The notes under the pieces are model-generated. The model was not told the DNA's origin, ran no database searches, and saw only the letters and a program-made list of their open reading frames with translations. Shown one piece after another: positions 43,575-52,033 of a stretch of 64,000 bases of DNA (position 1 is the stretch's first letter; every line of letters begins with the position of its first letter). Source of the stretch: Paenibacillus sp. HW567. GTDB lineage: Bacteria; Bacillota; Bacilli; Paenibacillales; Paenibacillaceae. Made by a program: the position numbers and the translations under genes. Location of the stretch: contig NZ_KB910518.1 of assembly GCF_000374185.1 (NCBI RefSeq), positions 4,042,669-4,106,668 of the forward strand. Reading direction: 5' to 3'.

Positions 43575-46500
43575 TTAATTACTTTGTTCAAATACGTTAT
43601 TGATCAGGACAGCGGCTTGGGCTCTTGTTGTTGAGAGCTCCGGTCCGAAAGTGTTAGCGCCAAGGCCCGACATTAATCCGGCCTGCTTCAGAGCTGCGAT
43701 TGCCTCTGCTGCATAACCAGCTATCTTAGACTGGTCGGCAAAAGCATCGGCGGCTGAACTGCCTTTTAAATCCAGGTTCAGCAGCTTCGAAACGCGGTAG
43801 GCCATGACCGCCATCTCTTGGCGGGTAATGGTGTCGTTAACGCCAAAGGCTCCGCTTTGCTTGCCGTTGACGATGCCCAGTTTTTCCGCAGATGCAATAG
43901 CAGAGGCATACCAGGCTCCTGCCTTTACATCGCTGAAGGTGCTGACGGCCTGATCATCCACCAGGTCAAAAGCGTTCAAGAGCATCGTGATAAATTCTGC
44001 CCGGGTTACTGCGGCCGCTGGTTTAAAGCTGCCATCGCCATACCCGCTGATCGCTTCTCTGGCTGCCATCGCTTTTATTGCATCGGCGGCCCATCCGGCT
44101 TTTGCCAGATCGGAGAAATTGACCTGCGCATAAGCGGCGGCATATTTGCTGAAATGGGCTGCTTTGAAGATAACCTTCTTCGATTTAGCATCATATCTGC
44201 CGTTCTTGACAACTTCAAGCGTACCCTTGTCGGAAATGTAATAAATGACTACCTGCTTAGGATTCTCGTCCGGCTTAAGCGCGTAATCCATTGCGACTTC
44301 AACTTGATTTTGCGGTTCAAACGATGTGACCGGAGTTCCGTCAAGCGTCAGTGTGAAATTATAGACCTGAGCGGAGCTGCCTATTGCTCCAAGCAAATCA
44401 TTCGGAAGTGCAGTCTGATCAACATGCGTAACCGTTAATTGCAGGAGCTTAGCTGCCGCTGCGCTGGACTCTTTAAGCAGATTTGTACTGAACGAGACGC
44501 TTGCTCCACCTACATTAATGCTGATCTGATTAACCTTGTCGTTCCCTTGACCCTTCAACTGAGCGACAGGGAGGACTACTGAAACTTCCTTAGTACCCGC
44601 ATCAGGCTGGATGGCTATCTCCAGTTTGCCGCCTGAGCTAAGACTAATCGCTTGCTCCAGGTCCTGCTGTGACAGGGTTACAGCTACAGCTCCCTGGCTA
44701 TCCGGTGCTGCCCCCACATTAAGCTTGCCGCTCTGATCAACCGTTACCGTTGGCACGATCCCCTTCGATGGCGATTCATTCCCCGAGTTTCCCGAGTTTC
44801 CAGAGTTCCCCGAATCACCTGACCCGGAGGATTTTGCCTGCACCGTAACCGTAGCCGAAGCGGTAAATTTCCCATCCGCAGTGGTTACCGTAATGATTGC
44901 CGTTCCCGGAGCTACTGCGGAAACAAGACCCCTAGCGTTGACTGTAGCAACGGAGGCATTGCTGGTGCTCCAGCTCACCGCCTGATTCGTTGCCCCCTTA
45001 GGCGCTATCGCAGCCGTTAAGTGCAAATTCCCGCCCTCAGTCAGCGTTGCGGCTGAAGGCGTTACGCTAACACCTGTTACGGCCACCGCTACCGGCGGCG
45101 CGGCCTCTACGGTTACCAACGTAGCCGCTGTGAACGAGCCGTCAACGGTCATGACCGTGATCATGGCTGTGCCAGCCTTCTTCGCTGTTATCATACCGCT
45201 GGCGCTCACCTCTGCCACTGCTGTATCGCTTGAGCTCCAGCTCACCGCCTGATTCGTCGCATCCTGCGGGGCTACTACCGCGGTCAATTGCGAGCTTTTG
45301 CCTTCGGTCAGCGTCACCTTAACCGGTGTTACCTCGACATAAGTCACTCGCACAACAGTTGGCGGCACGGCCTCTACCGTTACTTGTGTGGTTGCCGTAA
45401 ACGAACCGTCAACGGTTGTAACCGTGATCGTCGCTGTACCCGCCTTCTTCGCTGTCAGCACCCCGCTGGCACTCACCTCTGCCACCGCCGCGTCGCTGGA
45501 GCTCCAGCTTACCGCTTGATTTGTCGCATTCTGCGGCGTGACCTGAGCCGTCAACTGCGCACTCATGCCTTCAGTAAGCGTGACCTCAGCCGGAGTCACT
45601 TCGACATAAGTGACCTTCACGACAGTTGCCGGCCCCTCAGCCGTCTTAGCGGATGCCACATCCGACTGGTCTGATTCACCTGCAAGATTCACTGCCGTCA
45701 CTTTGTAATAATACATTGTGGATGCATTCAATCCATTGTTGGTATAAGAAGTGCCTGGCAGCGGTGCAGCATTTAGCTTGACATACTCACCGTCTGCTGA
45801 ATCCGAGCGGTAGACGTTGTAGCCAGTCGCACCATTTACTGCACTCCAGTTCACCTCGATAGCATTGGCGCTCTTCGCCGCAGCGCTCGGATTGCCCGGA
45901 GCTGCCGGGGCAGAAATGACATGAACGTCAATGCTGGCCGAGAATTCATTGCCCCCTGGCAGATTCTTGTACGAATCCACAGTCAGCGTAATCTTGGCGG
46001 TGCCTTCGCGGATAGAGGTAACTTCGCCGGTAGCTGCGTCTACTGCTGCCACTTCCGGATCATCCGAAGACCACACAACCGACTTGTAATCCGCATTGCC
46101 TTGAAAAATATTGGCGTGAAGCTTGGCCTTCTGCCCTGGAATCAGGTCCAGCCGGTCGTCGGGCAAGTTGGTCCCCTTATAAAAGATCGAGATCCCTTCC
46201 ACCATAATCGGAATCTTGACCCCGATGGTTTGGCTTGCTGCTATACCAGACTTAGCCGTTAAGGCTATAACTGCCGTGTCGGCAATATCGCCTTGTGTGC
46301 CTCCGAGCATAGCGGCTGTTATCTTACCGTTCTGATCAACGGTAACAGCACTCAGATTGGAGGTGGACCAGACGAGACGCGGATCTGCGTTGACCGGGGA
46401 AATTTCGGCCGACAAAGCAGCAGAATCGCCGATAACCAGCGTGGACGGTGCATTCTTGAAGACAATGGACTGTACCGGAGCGACGAATCGTCCAAATACC

Positions 46501-49500
46501 TTGAATTCATTGATCCCGGTCCACTGCTGGGATGATCCGATTTTGATGACTCCCGTCACCGTTAATCTGACATAACGCGCATAAGTGTCTGCCGGAGATA
46601 CATCGGTAGTAATCACTGCCTCTTTCTTCGTGTGCGCGCTGATAATATCGTTGCGGGTAGCGATATTCGTATAATTCGTGCCGTCTTCGGACACTTCAAT
46701 CGTATAATTCTGCGCTACCCAGGCATTGACCAGCGTGGAGTCAATGACAGCCGTTTGGCCCAGATCAACCGTAAGGGTCGAAGGAACCACGAATCCGCCT
46801 GGCGACCATGCCGATGCATTGTTGCCATCCACTGCATTTCCGGCAGGACTAGCGGCAGCGGACTTGCTCGCCGTTACCGTCTTGCCTTGCGACAAGAGGT
46901 CTGTAGCCGTAATCGTCGAGGCAGCCGTAAATCCGCCGTCCTCCGTCGTAGCTGTAATAATTGCAGTACCGGATTGTAACGTCGTGACCAGCCCGTTCTC
47001 ATCCACAACCGCAACTGCCGGATCGCTCGAGCTCCAGCTTACTTTCGGATTATCGGCGGAAGCCGGGACCACTGCCGAAGTGAGCTGCGCCGTCTTGCCT
47101 GCTTCAACCGTTACGGTTTCAGGTGAGACAGTGACACCCGTTACGTTCAGAACATCGGCGACAATCACCGGAATGGTCAAGGAAGCCCCGCCGTCAAGGG
47201 CGTTGACGGTCAGTGTCGTCGTACCGTTCTGGATCGCGGTGACGGTTCCCTGGTCACTCACGGTGGCAATTGAGCTGTCGCCTATAGTCCAGCTAAGTCC
47301 TTTATCCTTAGCATCGGCAGGCAGCACATCTGCTGTGAGGGCCGCTGCCTCTCCCGCACGGAGGCGGACGGAGCTTACGTTAAGGGTAATTGTTTCTGTC
47401 AGCACATTGGTGACAACCACAGAAGCCTGCGCCTTCTTGGCCCCATCCTTCGTTGTGACCGTAACCGTGGCAGTGCCGACATTCTTGCCCGTGATAAGTC
47501 CTGTGCTGTCTACTGTCGCCACCTGTTCATCGGAGGACGCCCATGTCACTCCCGGGAACGAAGCATTGGCTGGTGAGACCGTTGCCTTGAGCTGCTTGGT
47601 GCGGCCAATGGCCAGCTTCACATCGGTAGCATCCAGCGTGACAGCATCTACCGGCACCTTGGCAACCGTCAGCTCAAAGGACTGGGAAGCCGACCCGTCC
47701 ATTGCTGAAGCGGTGATCGTCGTCTTGCCGTCCTTCTTGGCGATAACGGTCACACCGGAAGTCACATTGCTTTGCTGGTACAAGATCCCCGGTGTAGCTG
47801 TCTGTACAGGTTCACCCAAGAACACAGCTACCGAAGGATCGGACGAAGTAAATTTGACAACCTGATTAGTTGCCACCTGAGGCAGCACTGCCTTGAGCAG
47901 CGAGGTTTGGCCTACAATCAGGGACATTGCCCCGCCCGACAGCTCGTTGCCGGTAAGGGTGATACTGCCGGCAGGTACAGCCTGCGTAACCGTAACCGTG
48001 CTTGTATCCGTGAAGCCGCCATCCACCGTCCGAACCGTAATCGTGGCGGTGCCTGCCGCCGCGCCTGTGACGATACCGGCTTCATTGACCTTGGCAACGG
48101 CTGGATTGGACGATGCCCATGTCATGCGGGAGTTGGTCACTTGGTCCGCAGGAGCGACAGTGGCCACAAGCTGCTTCATGCCGCCTGCTGCGACCTCCAC
48201 ACTCTTGTCCTTCATTGCAATCCCTGTTACACCAGCCGGAGCAACGGCATAAGTAGCCGAATCATCGGAGAATGCAACTTCCCCGCCCAGCGGCTTGGCA
48301 ATGGGCTTGCCTCTCCACAAATAGGCGTAGGTTCCGTCCAAGGCTTGTCCATCATAGGTGAACAAGGTGCGGTCGCCAACGGAGTTCCCCCATTCCGCAG
48401 AGGAACCGCCAGGCAGCCACGGGCTGTTCGGACCATCGTAGCCGTCGCCTTTCTCAATCCATTCAGCGGCCCAGTAGAAGAAGCCTACCTGCTGGTTCGT
48501 CGGATTCGGCGCATCCTGTAAGGCCTGCATATAATCAATCAGCCAGTTATATTGGCCCCGCTCTGATTTCTCATAATAGCCGTTCGTAATATTGGAGCCG
48601 TTGGACGCTCCGTAGTTGGTTCCCGTGTTGCTGAAGCCCGTCTCCACGAAAATAGCATCCTTATCCGGCCACTTCACCAGATTGTTGCGCAGCATATTGT
48701 AGATGGACCCTGTCGGCCGTCCGCCGTACAAGGAATAATCCTGGCCGTCCCATGTGATTCCGGCGGCTGTGTTGGCATCAAACCAGGCATTGGTTGATGC
48801 CGGATCATAACCGTTGTTGACATGAAGATGTCCTCTCATTGCCGGAGCAACGTCTTTCATCGCCTGGTAGGCGGCATTGATGAGCTTGGCATAACCCGCA
48901 CGCCCGCTCGACCATATTTTTCCGTCATCCCATACGATCCCTGCATTCTCTTCATTACCGATCTTGACTATGTCCGGCAGAGCGCCGGCATCGTCCATGC
49001 TCTTGAGAAAATCATAATTGTAGTTGTACATCGTCGTCTGAAGCTGATCAAGGCTCTGATTCTGCCATGCCTGAGGTTTGATCGCCTTGCCGGCGCTCAT
49101 CCAGCCGTCGCTATAGTGGAAGGACGCTACGAACTTCATGTTGTGCGCCTTTGCCCTTTGGGCTAAAGCGATGGTATGTGTTTTGTCAAAATAACCTTTG
49201 AGCATCTGATAATCCTGTACCGTGTTCCCCGCTTCAACGAATGTCATCGGCAGGACGGCGTTAACTCCCCGGTTCTGCATAATATCGAAGAAATCCTGGC
49301 GTACGCCGTTGGCATAATAATGGCCGTTATAATCCTCGATCAAAGGCAGGAAGGAGATATCGACACCTTTGATAATCGTATTGTCCATTTCGAACAGATC
49401 TACGCTGTCAAGGGTCGCGTCAACGGTTCCTGCATTCTCAAGGTAGAGTGTGCCCTGCGTCTCATTAGCGCCAGTCGCGAACCCTACCGTCAGCAAGGAA

Positions 49501-50390
49501 TAGTCCGTTGTTGCAGATGGAGCACTGCGTGCGTTGGTAATACCTGATACGCCGATTTTCACTAGTCCCGCTGCTTGTCCCACCTTGGCTCTTACGGAAG
49601 CGATATAGCTCGTATTCGGCTTAAGCGGAACTGCTTGCGATACCTTGGCACCAGCGGCAAGCTTAAGCGCTTTCAATTCAGAATCTGCTCCAGAGGATTG
49701 TACTGCTGCATCCCCCGCCGCTGTCCAGCCGTTCAGCCCGTTCTCGAATCCCCAGTTCTGAACCGGATTCTGGTCGCTTAGCTCCAGCGTGAAGGAAGCC
49801 TCGTCCATGGAGACTGACATTCCAGGTGCCGCATTCTGAAGGTAGAGGCCGATTGTTGCCTGACCATTGTAGGAGATGACATTGCGCATCACGATCAATA
49901 CCCAGCCGTCTGCATTTGGATAGCCGTTGATATAAGAGCGGATAACAGGCGCTCCCGTGTTCTTGGCCTCCAGATAAGCGGATGTATCCGGCCCGGAAGA
50001 GGAAGCCGCCTTATAGGCGCTTGTCTTAATCCATGCCTGGAAGGTATATGTACCTTGCTCAAGTCCCGTAAAGGTCTGATAAATTCCCGCCGAAGGCGCG
50101 TCAAAAGACCCCGTTTTGCTCGTCGAAGCTACGTTTACCGAGTAAGAACCCGTTTTGCCCGCAGCCTGCGTCGTCACTGTCCCCGCCGTCGTAACCGTCT
50201 TCCAGCCTGCCGGCGCAGTGGTCACCGCTCCATCCGCTTCAAAGCCCGGATTGGCCAGCAAATTACCGCTCGCGGGTGCGGCGGAAGCAACCGGTGTCCG
50301 GTAAGGATCTATCACCCCTAAGAAGTTCACCAGCAGCATGGCTGCCACAACGAACAGAATAAAACATTTTTTTGATCTAAGTCTCGCCAT
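43575..50390 (-). CDS. Giant SLH-anchored GH53-like endo-beta-1,4-galactanase with Big_2 repeats
   Basis: 2271 aa. Order: signal peptide (about 1-37); two CBM-like sandwiches (about 42-205, 208-335); GH53-like barrel (about 340-700) opening GVDISFLPLIEDYNG with acid/base Glu in VKIGNEENAG and nucleophile Glu in IFVETGFSN; five Big_2 Ig-like domains (about 715-1165); discoidin domain (about 1165-1300); two Big_2; a fibronectin type III domain (about 1500-1585); three nearly identical Big_2 repeats (about 1590-1850, VSWSSSD and GTATITVTTVDG); a Gly-Asn-Ser linker; the pre-SLH domain shared with the xylanase; three SLH repeats (about 2095-2271). It should hydrolyse beta-1,4-galactan side chains of pectin at the cell surface. 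GNEEN instead of the more usual GNEI/GNEV makes the exact linkage less certain. Confidence 0.9.
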   Translation of the reverse strand: MARLRSKKCFILFVVAAMLLVNFLGVIDPYRTPVASAAPASGNLLANPGFEADGAVTTAPAGWKTVTTAGTVTTQAAGKTGSYSVNVASTSKTGSFDAPSAGIYQTFTGLEQGTYTFQAWIKTSAYKAASSSGPDTSAYLEAKNTGAPVIRSYINGYPNADGWVLIVMRNVISYNGQATIGLYLQNAAPGMSVSMDEASFTLELSDQNPVQNWGFENGLNGWTAAGDAAVQSSGADSELKALKLAAGAKVSQAVPLKPNTSYIASVRAKVGQAAGLVKIGVSGITNARSAPSATTDYSLLTVGFATGANETQGTLYLENAGTVDATLDSVDLFEMDNTIIKGVDISFLPLIEDYNGHYYANGVRQDFFDIMQNRGVNAVLPMTFVEAGNTVQDYQMLKGYFDKTHTIALAQRAKAHNMKFVASFHYSDGWMSAGKAIKPQAWQNQSLDQLQTTMYNYNYDFLKSMDDAGALPDIVKIGNEENAGIVWDDGKIWSSGRAGYAKLINAAYQAMKDVAPAMRGHLHVNNGYDPASTNAWFDANTAAGITWDGQDYSLYGGRPTGSIYNMLRNNLVKWPDKDAIFVETGFSNTGTNYGASNGSNITNGYYEKSERGQYNWLIDYMQALQDAPNPTNQQVGFFYWAAEWIEKGDGYDGPNSPWLPGGSSAEWGNSVGDRTLFTYDGQALDGTYAYLWRGKPIAKPLGGEVAFSDDSATYAVAPAGVTGIAMKDKSVEVAAGGMKQLVATVAPADQVTNSRMTWASSNPAVAKVNEAGIVTGAAAGTATITVRTVDGGFTDTSTVTVTQAVPAGSITLTGNELSGGAMSLIVGQTSLLKAVLPQVATNQVVKFTSSDPSVAVFLGEPVQTATPGILYQQSNVTSGVTVIAKKDGKTTITASAMDGSASQSFELTVAKVPVDAVTLDATDVKLAIGRTKQLKATVSPANASFPGVTWASSDEQVATVDSTGLITGKNVGTATVTVTTKDGAKKAQASVVVTNVLTETITLNVSSVRLRAGEAAALTADVLPADAKDKGLSWTIGDSSIATVSDQGTVTAIQNGTTTLTVNALDGGASLTIPVIVADVLNVTGVTVSPETVTVEAGKTAQLTSAVVPASADNPKVSWSSSDPAVAVVDENGLVTTLQSGTAIITATTEDGGFTAASTITATDLLSQGKTVTASKSAAASPAGNAVDGNNASAWSPGGFVVPSTLTVDLGQTAVIDSTLVNAWVAQNYTIEVSEDGTNYTNIATRNDIISAHTKKEAVITTDVSPADTYARYVRLTVTGVIKIGSSQQWTGINEFKVFGRFVAPVQSIVFKNAPSTLVIGDSAALSAEISPVNADPRLVWSTSNLSAVTVDQNGKITAAMLGGTQGDIADTAVIALTAKSGIAASQTIGVKIPIMVEGISIFYKGTNLPDDRLDLIPGQKAKLHANIFQGNADYKSVVWSSDDPEVAAVDAATGEVTSIREGTAKITLTVDSYKNLPGGNEFSASIDVHVISAPAAPGNPSAAAKSANAIEVNWSAVNGATGYNVYRSDSADGEYVKLNAAPLPGTSYTNNGLNASTMYYYKVTAVNLAGESDQSDVASAKTAEGPATVVKVTYVEVTPAEVTLTEGMSAQLTAQVTPQNATNQAVSWSSSDAAVAEVSASGVLTAKKAGTATITVTTVDGSFTATTQVTVEAVPPTVVRVTYVEVTPVKVTLTEGKSSQLTAVVAPQDATNQAVSWSSSDTAVAEVSASGMITAKKAGTAMITVMTVDGSFTAATLVTVEAAPPVAVAVTGVSVTPSAATLTEGGNLHLTAAIAPKGATNQAVSWSTSNASVATVNARGLVSAVAPGTAIITVTTADGKFTASATVTVQAKSSGSGDSGNSGNSGNSGNESPSKGIVPTVTVDQSGKLNVGAAPDSQGAVAVTLSQQDLEQAISLSSGGKLEIAIQPDAGTKEVSVVLPVAQLKGQGNDKVNQISINVGGASVSFSTNLLKESSAAAAKLLQLTVTHVDQTALPNDLLGAIGSSAQVYNFTLTLDGTPVTSFEPQNQVEVAMDYALKPDENPKQVVIYYISDKGTLEVVKNGRYDAKSKKVIFKAAHFSKYAAAYAQVNFSDLAKAGWAADAIKAMAAREAISGYGDGSFKPAAAVTRAEFITMLLNAFDLVDDQAVSTFSDVKAGAWYASAIASAEKLGIVNGKQSGAFGVNDTITRQEMAVMAYRVSKLLNLDLKGSSAADAFADQSKIAGYAAEAIAALKQAGLMSGLGANTFGPELSTTRAQAAVLINNVFEQSN
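44770..45610 (-). repeat. Tandem Big_2 repeat DNA and Gly-Asn-Ser linker
   Basis: Three consecutive Big_2 units of about 250-260 bp encode nearly the same protein sequence (TEG, LTA, ATNQAVSWSSSD, DGSFTA). Next to them a short in-frame microrepeat encodes GNSGNSGNSGN. These are prone to recombination and to assembly collapse. Confidence 0.75.
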
Positions 50391-50410
50391 TCAATTCCCT
50401 CCCCAGTGAA

Positions 50411-50424
50411 TTTAAACGCTTTCA
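50411..50424 (-). promoter_or_regulatory. cre-like CcpA site before the galactanase gene
   Basis: Minus-strand TGAAAGCGTTTAAA matches TGWAARCGYTWNCW at 13 of 14 positions, 21-34 bp upstream of the start codon. CcpA binding here would block transcription during growth on preferred sugars. Confidence 0.75.
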
Positions 50425-50502
50425 TTAATGACGATAGCATAAGTATCCCAGCCGAAATACCCGACAAAGCTATGATTTACTCTAATTATCAACACAGTTT
50501 TC

Positions 50503-50555
50503 AAAAAAAAGAGACCATGCGTTCCTCTTGGCAAGGAAAAACATAATCTCTTTTA
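50503..50555 (-). terminator. Terminator of the mazEF operon
   Basis: AAAGAGA pairs with TCTCTTT around an AT-containing stem and a loop; the minus strand continues with eight T. About 20 bp after mazF. Confidence 0.65.
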
Positions 50556-50573
50556 AACTGCCTCAGCACATAT

Positions 50574-50909
50574 TCATGCCAGGATGGATCTCGTATTGCG
50601 GAGAACGGCCTTCATACAATCCGACTCGGGGCTGAGATGTCCGACAACTTTGATCCGGCGTTTTACCACATCCAGGCTTTTGAATTGATCAGTCAGAATT
50701 ACACCCGAAAAAGGCAGCCCCTCCGGTAAAACAACCTCAAATGGATATTCCTTGATCTGTGTCGTAATCGGACATACGACGGCAAAACCGGTTAACTCAT
50801 TAAAACTGGAATCTGACAGCACAATGGCTGGGCGCCGCCCCGCTTGTTCATGTCCGGTCTGAGGATTAAAGTCAAGCCAAATTAAATCTCCGCGTCTCGG
50901 GACTGTCAC
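50574..50909 (-). CDS. mazF: MazF/PemK-type mRNA interferase toxin
   Basis: 111 aa, normal length. MTVPRRGDLIWLDFNPQTGHEQAGRRPAIVLSD has the conserved Arg of RGDL...D and the G-HEQ-G-RPA-VLS motif (quoted here in parts: RGDLIWLDF, GHEQAGRRPAIVLS). It cleaves single-stranded mRNA at short motifs when free of antitoxin. ATG overlaps the mazE stop by 4 bp, so both are coupled and antitoxin is made first. The partner antitoxin is of AbrB type. Confidence 0.93.
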   Translation of the reverse strand: MTVPRRGDLIWLDFNPQTGHEQAGRRPAIVLSDSSFNELTGFAVVCPITTQIKEYPFEVVLPEGLPFSGVILTDQFKSLDVVKRRIKVVGHLSPESDCMKAVLRNTRSILA

Positions 50910-51172
50910 AACAATTCGTCTCCTTCAATTCCAAGATCGACCTCGTCATGAGATGTGCCCGGTTTTATTTTTGAGAGCAGCATTTGCAAATGAGCGCGCA
51001 GATCCTCGTCCGCTTCTTTTGGTTTTTTGACGGGGCGCAATAATAAGTCATTCTCGGGTGTCAGGATAATTTCGACTTCAGATCCTTCTTCCAGGTTCAA
51101 GCGCTTAATGAATTGACTGGGTATGCGAATCGCGCTGCTGTGTCCCCACTTACTGAGTGTTACAGTCGTCAT
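50906..51172 (-). CDS. mazE: MazE-type AbrB-fold antitoxin
   Basis: 88 aa. The N-terminus MTTVTLSKWGHSSAIRIPS is the swapped-hairpin AbrB/MazE DNA-binding fold; the acidic C-terminus (DEVDLGIEGDELL) should wrap the toxin. I start it at ATG 51172 (GAGG just upstream, GGAAAGG about 12 nt upstream) because homology begins there. The housekeeping Bacillus antitoxin EndoAI is a ribbon-helix-helix protein, so this AbrB-type pair is likely an acquired second module. It should repress its own promoter. Confidence 0.9.
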   Translation of the reverse strand: MTTVTLSKWGHSSAIRIPSQFIKRLNLEEGSEVEIILTPENDLLLRPVKKPKEADEDLRAHLQMLLSKIKPGTSHDEVDLGIEGDELL

Positions 51173-51384
51173 GATCCTCGCATCCTTTCCCTTTTGTTGG
51201 CTCAATTATACCCCACCGCCTTTACGATGTATATCCTTATGATATACATTTCTGCCAATCCAGATACAAACCATCAGGAATTACCGATGTGCAATCCGCC
51301 CAGTGATGTGCTACCGTTAAGATGTGTGCTCCGTGAGAGGCTTCCGGTGAGTTGATCTTACTATGCAAAGGAGAGTTATCAACC

Positions 51385-51966
51385 ATGAAAAGTATCGCTG
51401 TATTCTGCGGATCACGTGACGGTGCTTCTCCCGTCTATAAGGAAAGCGCCCATGCGCTGGGGAAAGTGCTGGCAGAACGCGGCATCACCCTCATCTACGG
51501 CGGGGCGACTGTCGGTTTGATGGGCGAGGTGGCGGACGCTGCTCTTAATGCCGGCGGGAGCGTGATCGGAGTCCTGCCCCATTTTCTCAAACGCCGGGAA
51601 ATTGAACACAAGCAGTTGACGGAATTGATCATGGTAGACTCTATGCACGAACGCAAATTAAAAATGTCAGAGCTCGCCGAAGGCTTCATCGCTTTGCCGG
51701 GCGGTCCGGGAACGATGGAGGAGTACTTTGAGATTTTTACGTGGGCGCAGCTAGGGCTGCATCAGAAGCCTTGCGGAATCATGAACGTCCAGCATTATTA
51801 CGACCCGCTCATTGCCCTGCTTGACCAGATGACACGGGAGCAGTTCATGCCGGAGAAGCACCGGTCCATGGTCCTCACCGATACCACGCCCGAGGGCATG
51901 ATCCGCCAATTTCTGAACTACTCCCCTCCACCAGTGAAAACATATCTAACGGACGAGCGCACCTGA
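51385..51966 (+). CDS. LOG-family nucleotide 5'-monophosphate phosphoribohydrolase
   Basis: 193 aa. MKSIAVFCGSRDGASPVY opening and the signature PGGPGTMEE at about 105-113 define the LOG (TIGR00730) family, which releases a free base from (cytokinin-type) nucleoside monophosphates. The internal ATG 51385 is chosen because AAAGGAG lies about 11 nt upstream. Monocistronic, with its own terminator. In plant-associated bacteria such genes can activate cytokinins, but many act on ordinary nucleotides. Confidence 0.92.
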   Translation: MKSIAVFCGSRDGASPVYKESAHALGKVLAERGITLIYGGATVGLMGEVADAALNAGGSVIGVLPHFLKRREIEHKQLTELIMVDSMHERKLKMSELAEGFIALPGGPGTMEEYFEIFTWAQLGLHQKPCGIMNVQHYYDPLIALLDQMTREQFMPEKHRSMVLTDTTPEGMIRQFLNYSPPPVKTYLTDERT

Positions 51967-51985
51967 GACGCGGCTCTTCTACTAG

Positions 51986-52022
51986 AAAGGCTGTCGGACC
52001 CTTGGAGGGTTGACAGCCTTTT
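51986..52022 (+). terminator. Terminator of the LOG-family gene
   Basis: AAAGGCTGTC pairs with GACAGCCTTT over a loop, with a short T-run at the end. The A-rich left arm could also serve the convergent serine-hydrolase gene. Confidence 0.9.
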
Positions 52023-52033
52023 AACTCTGCAAG

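Noticed and set aside
46726..47865. Plus-strand Ser/Thr/Val-rich frame inside the galactanase gene
   Set aside because: Mirror of Big_2 repeat coding; no start signals.
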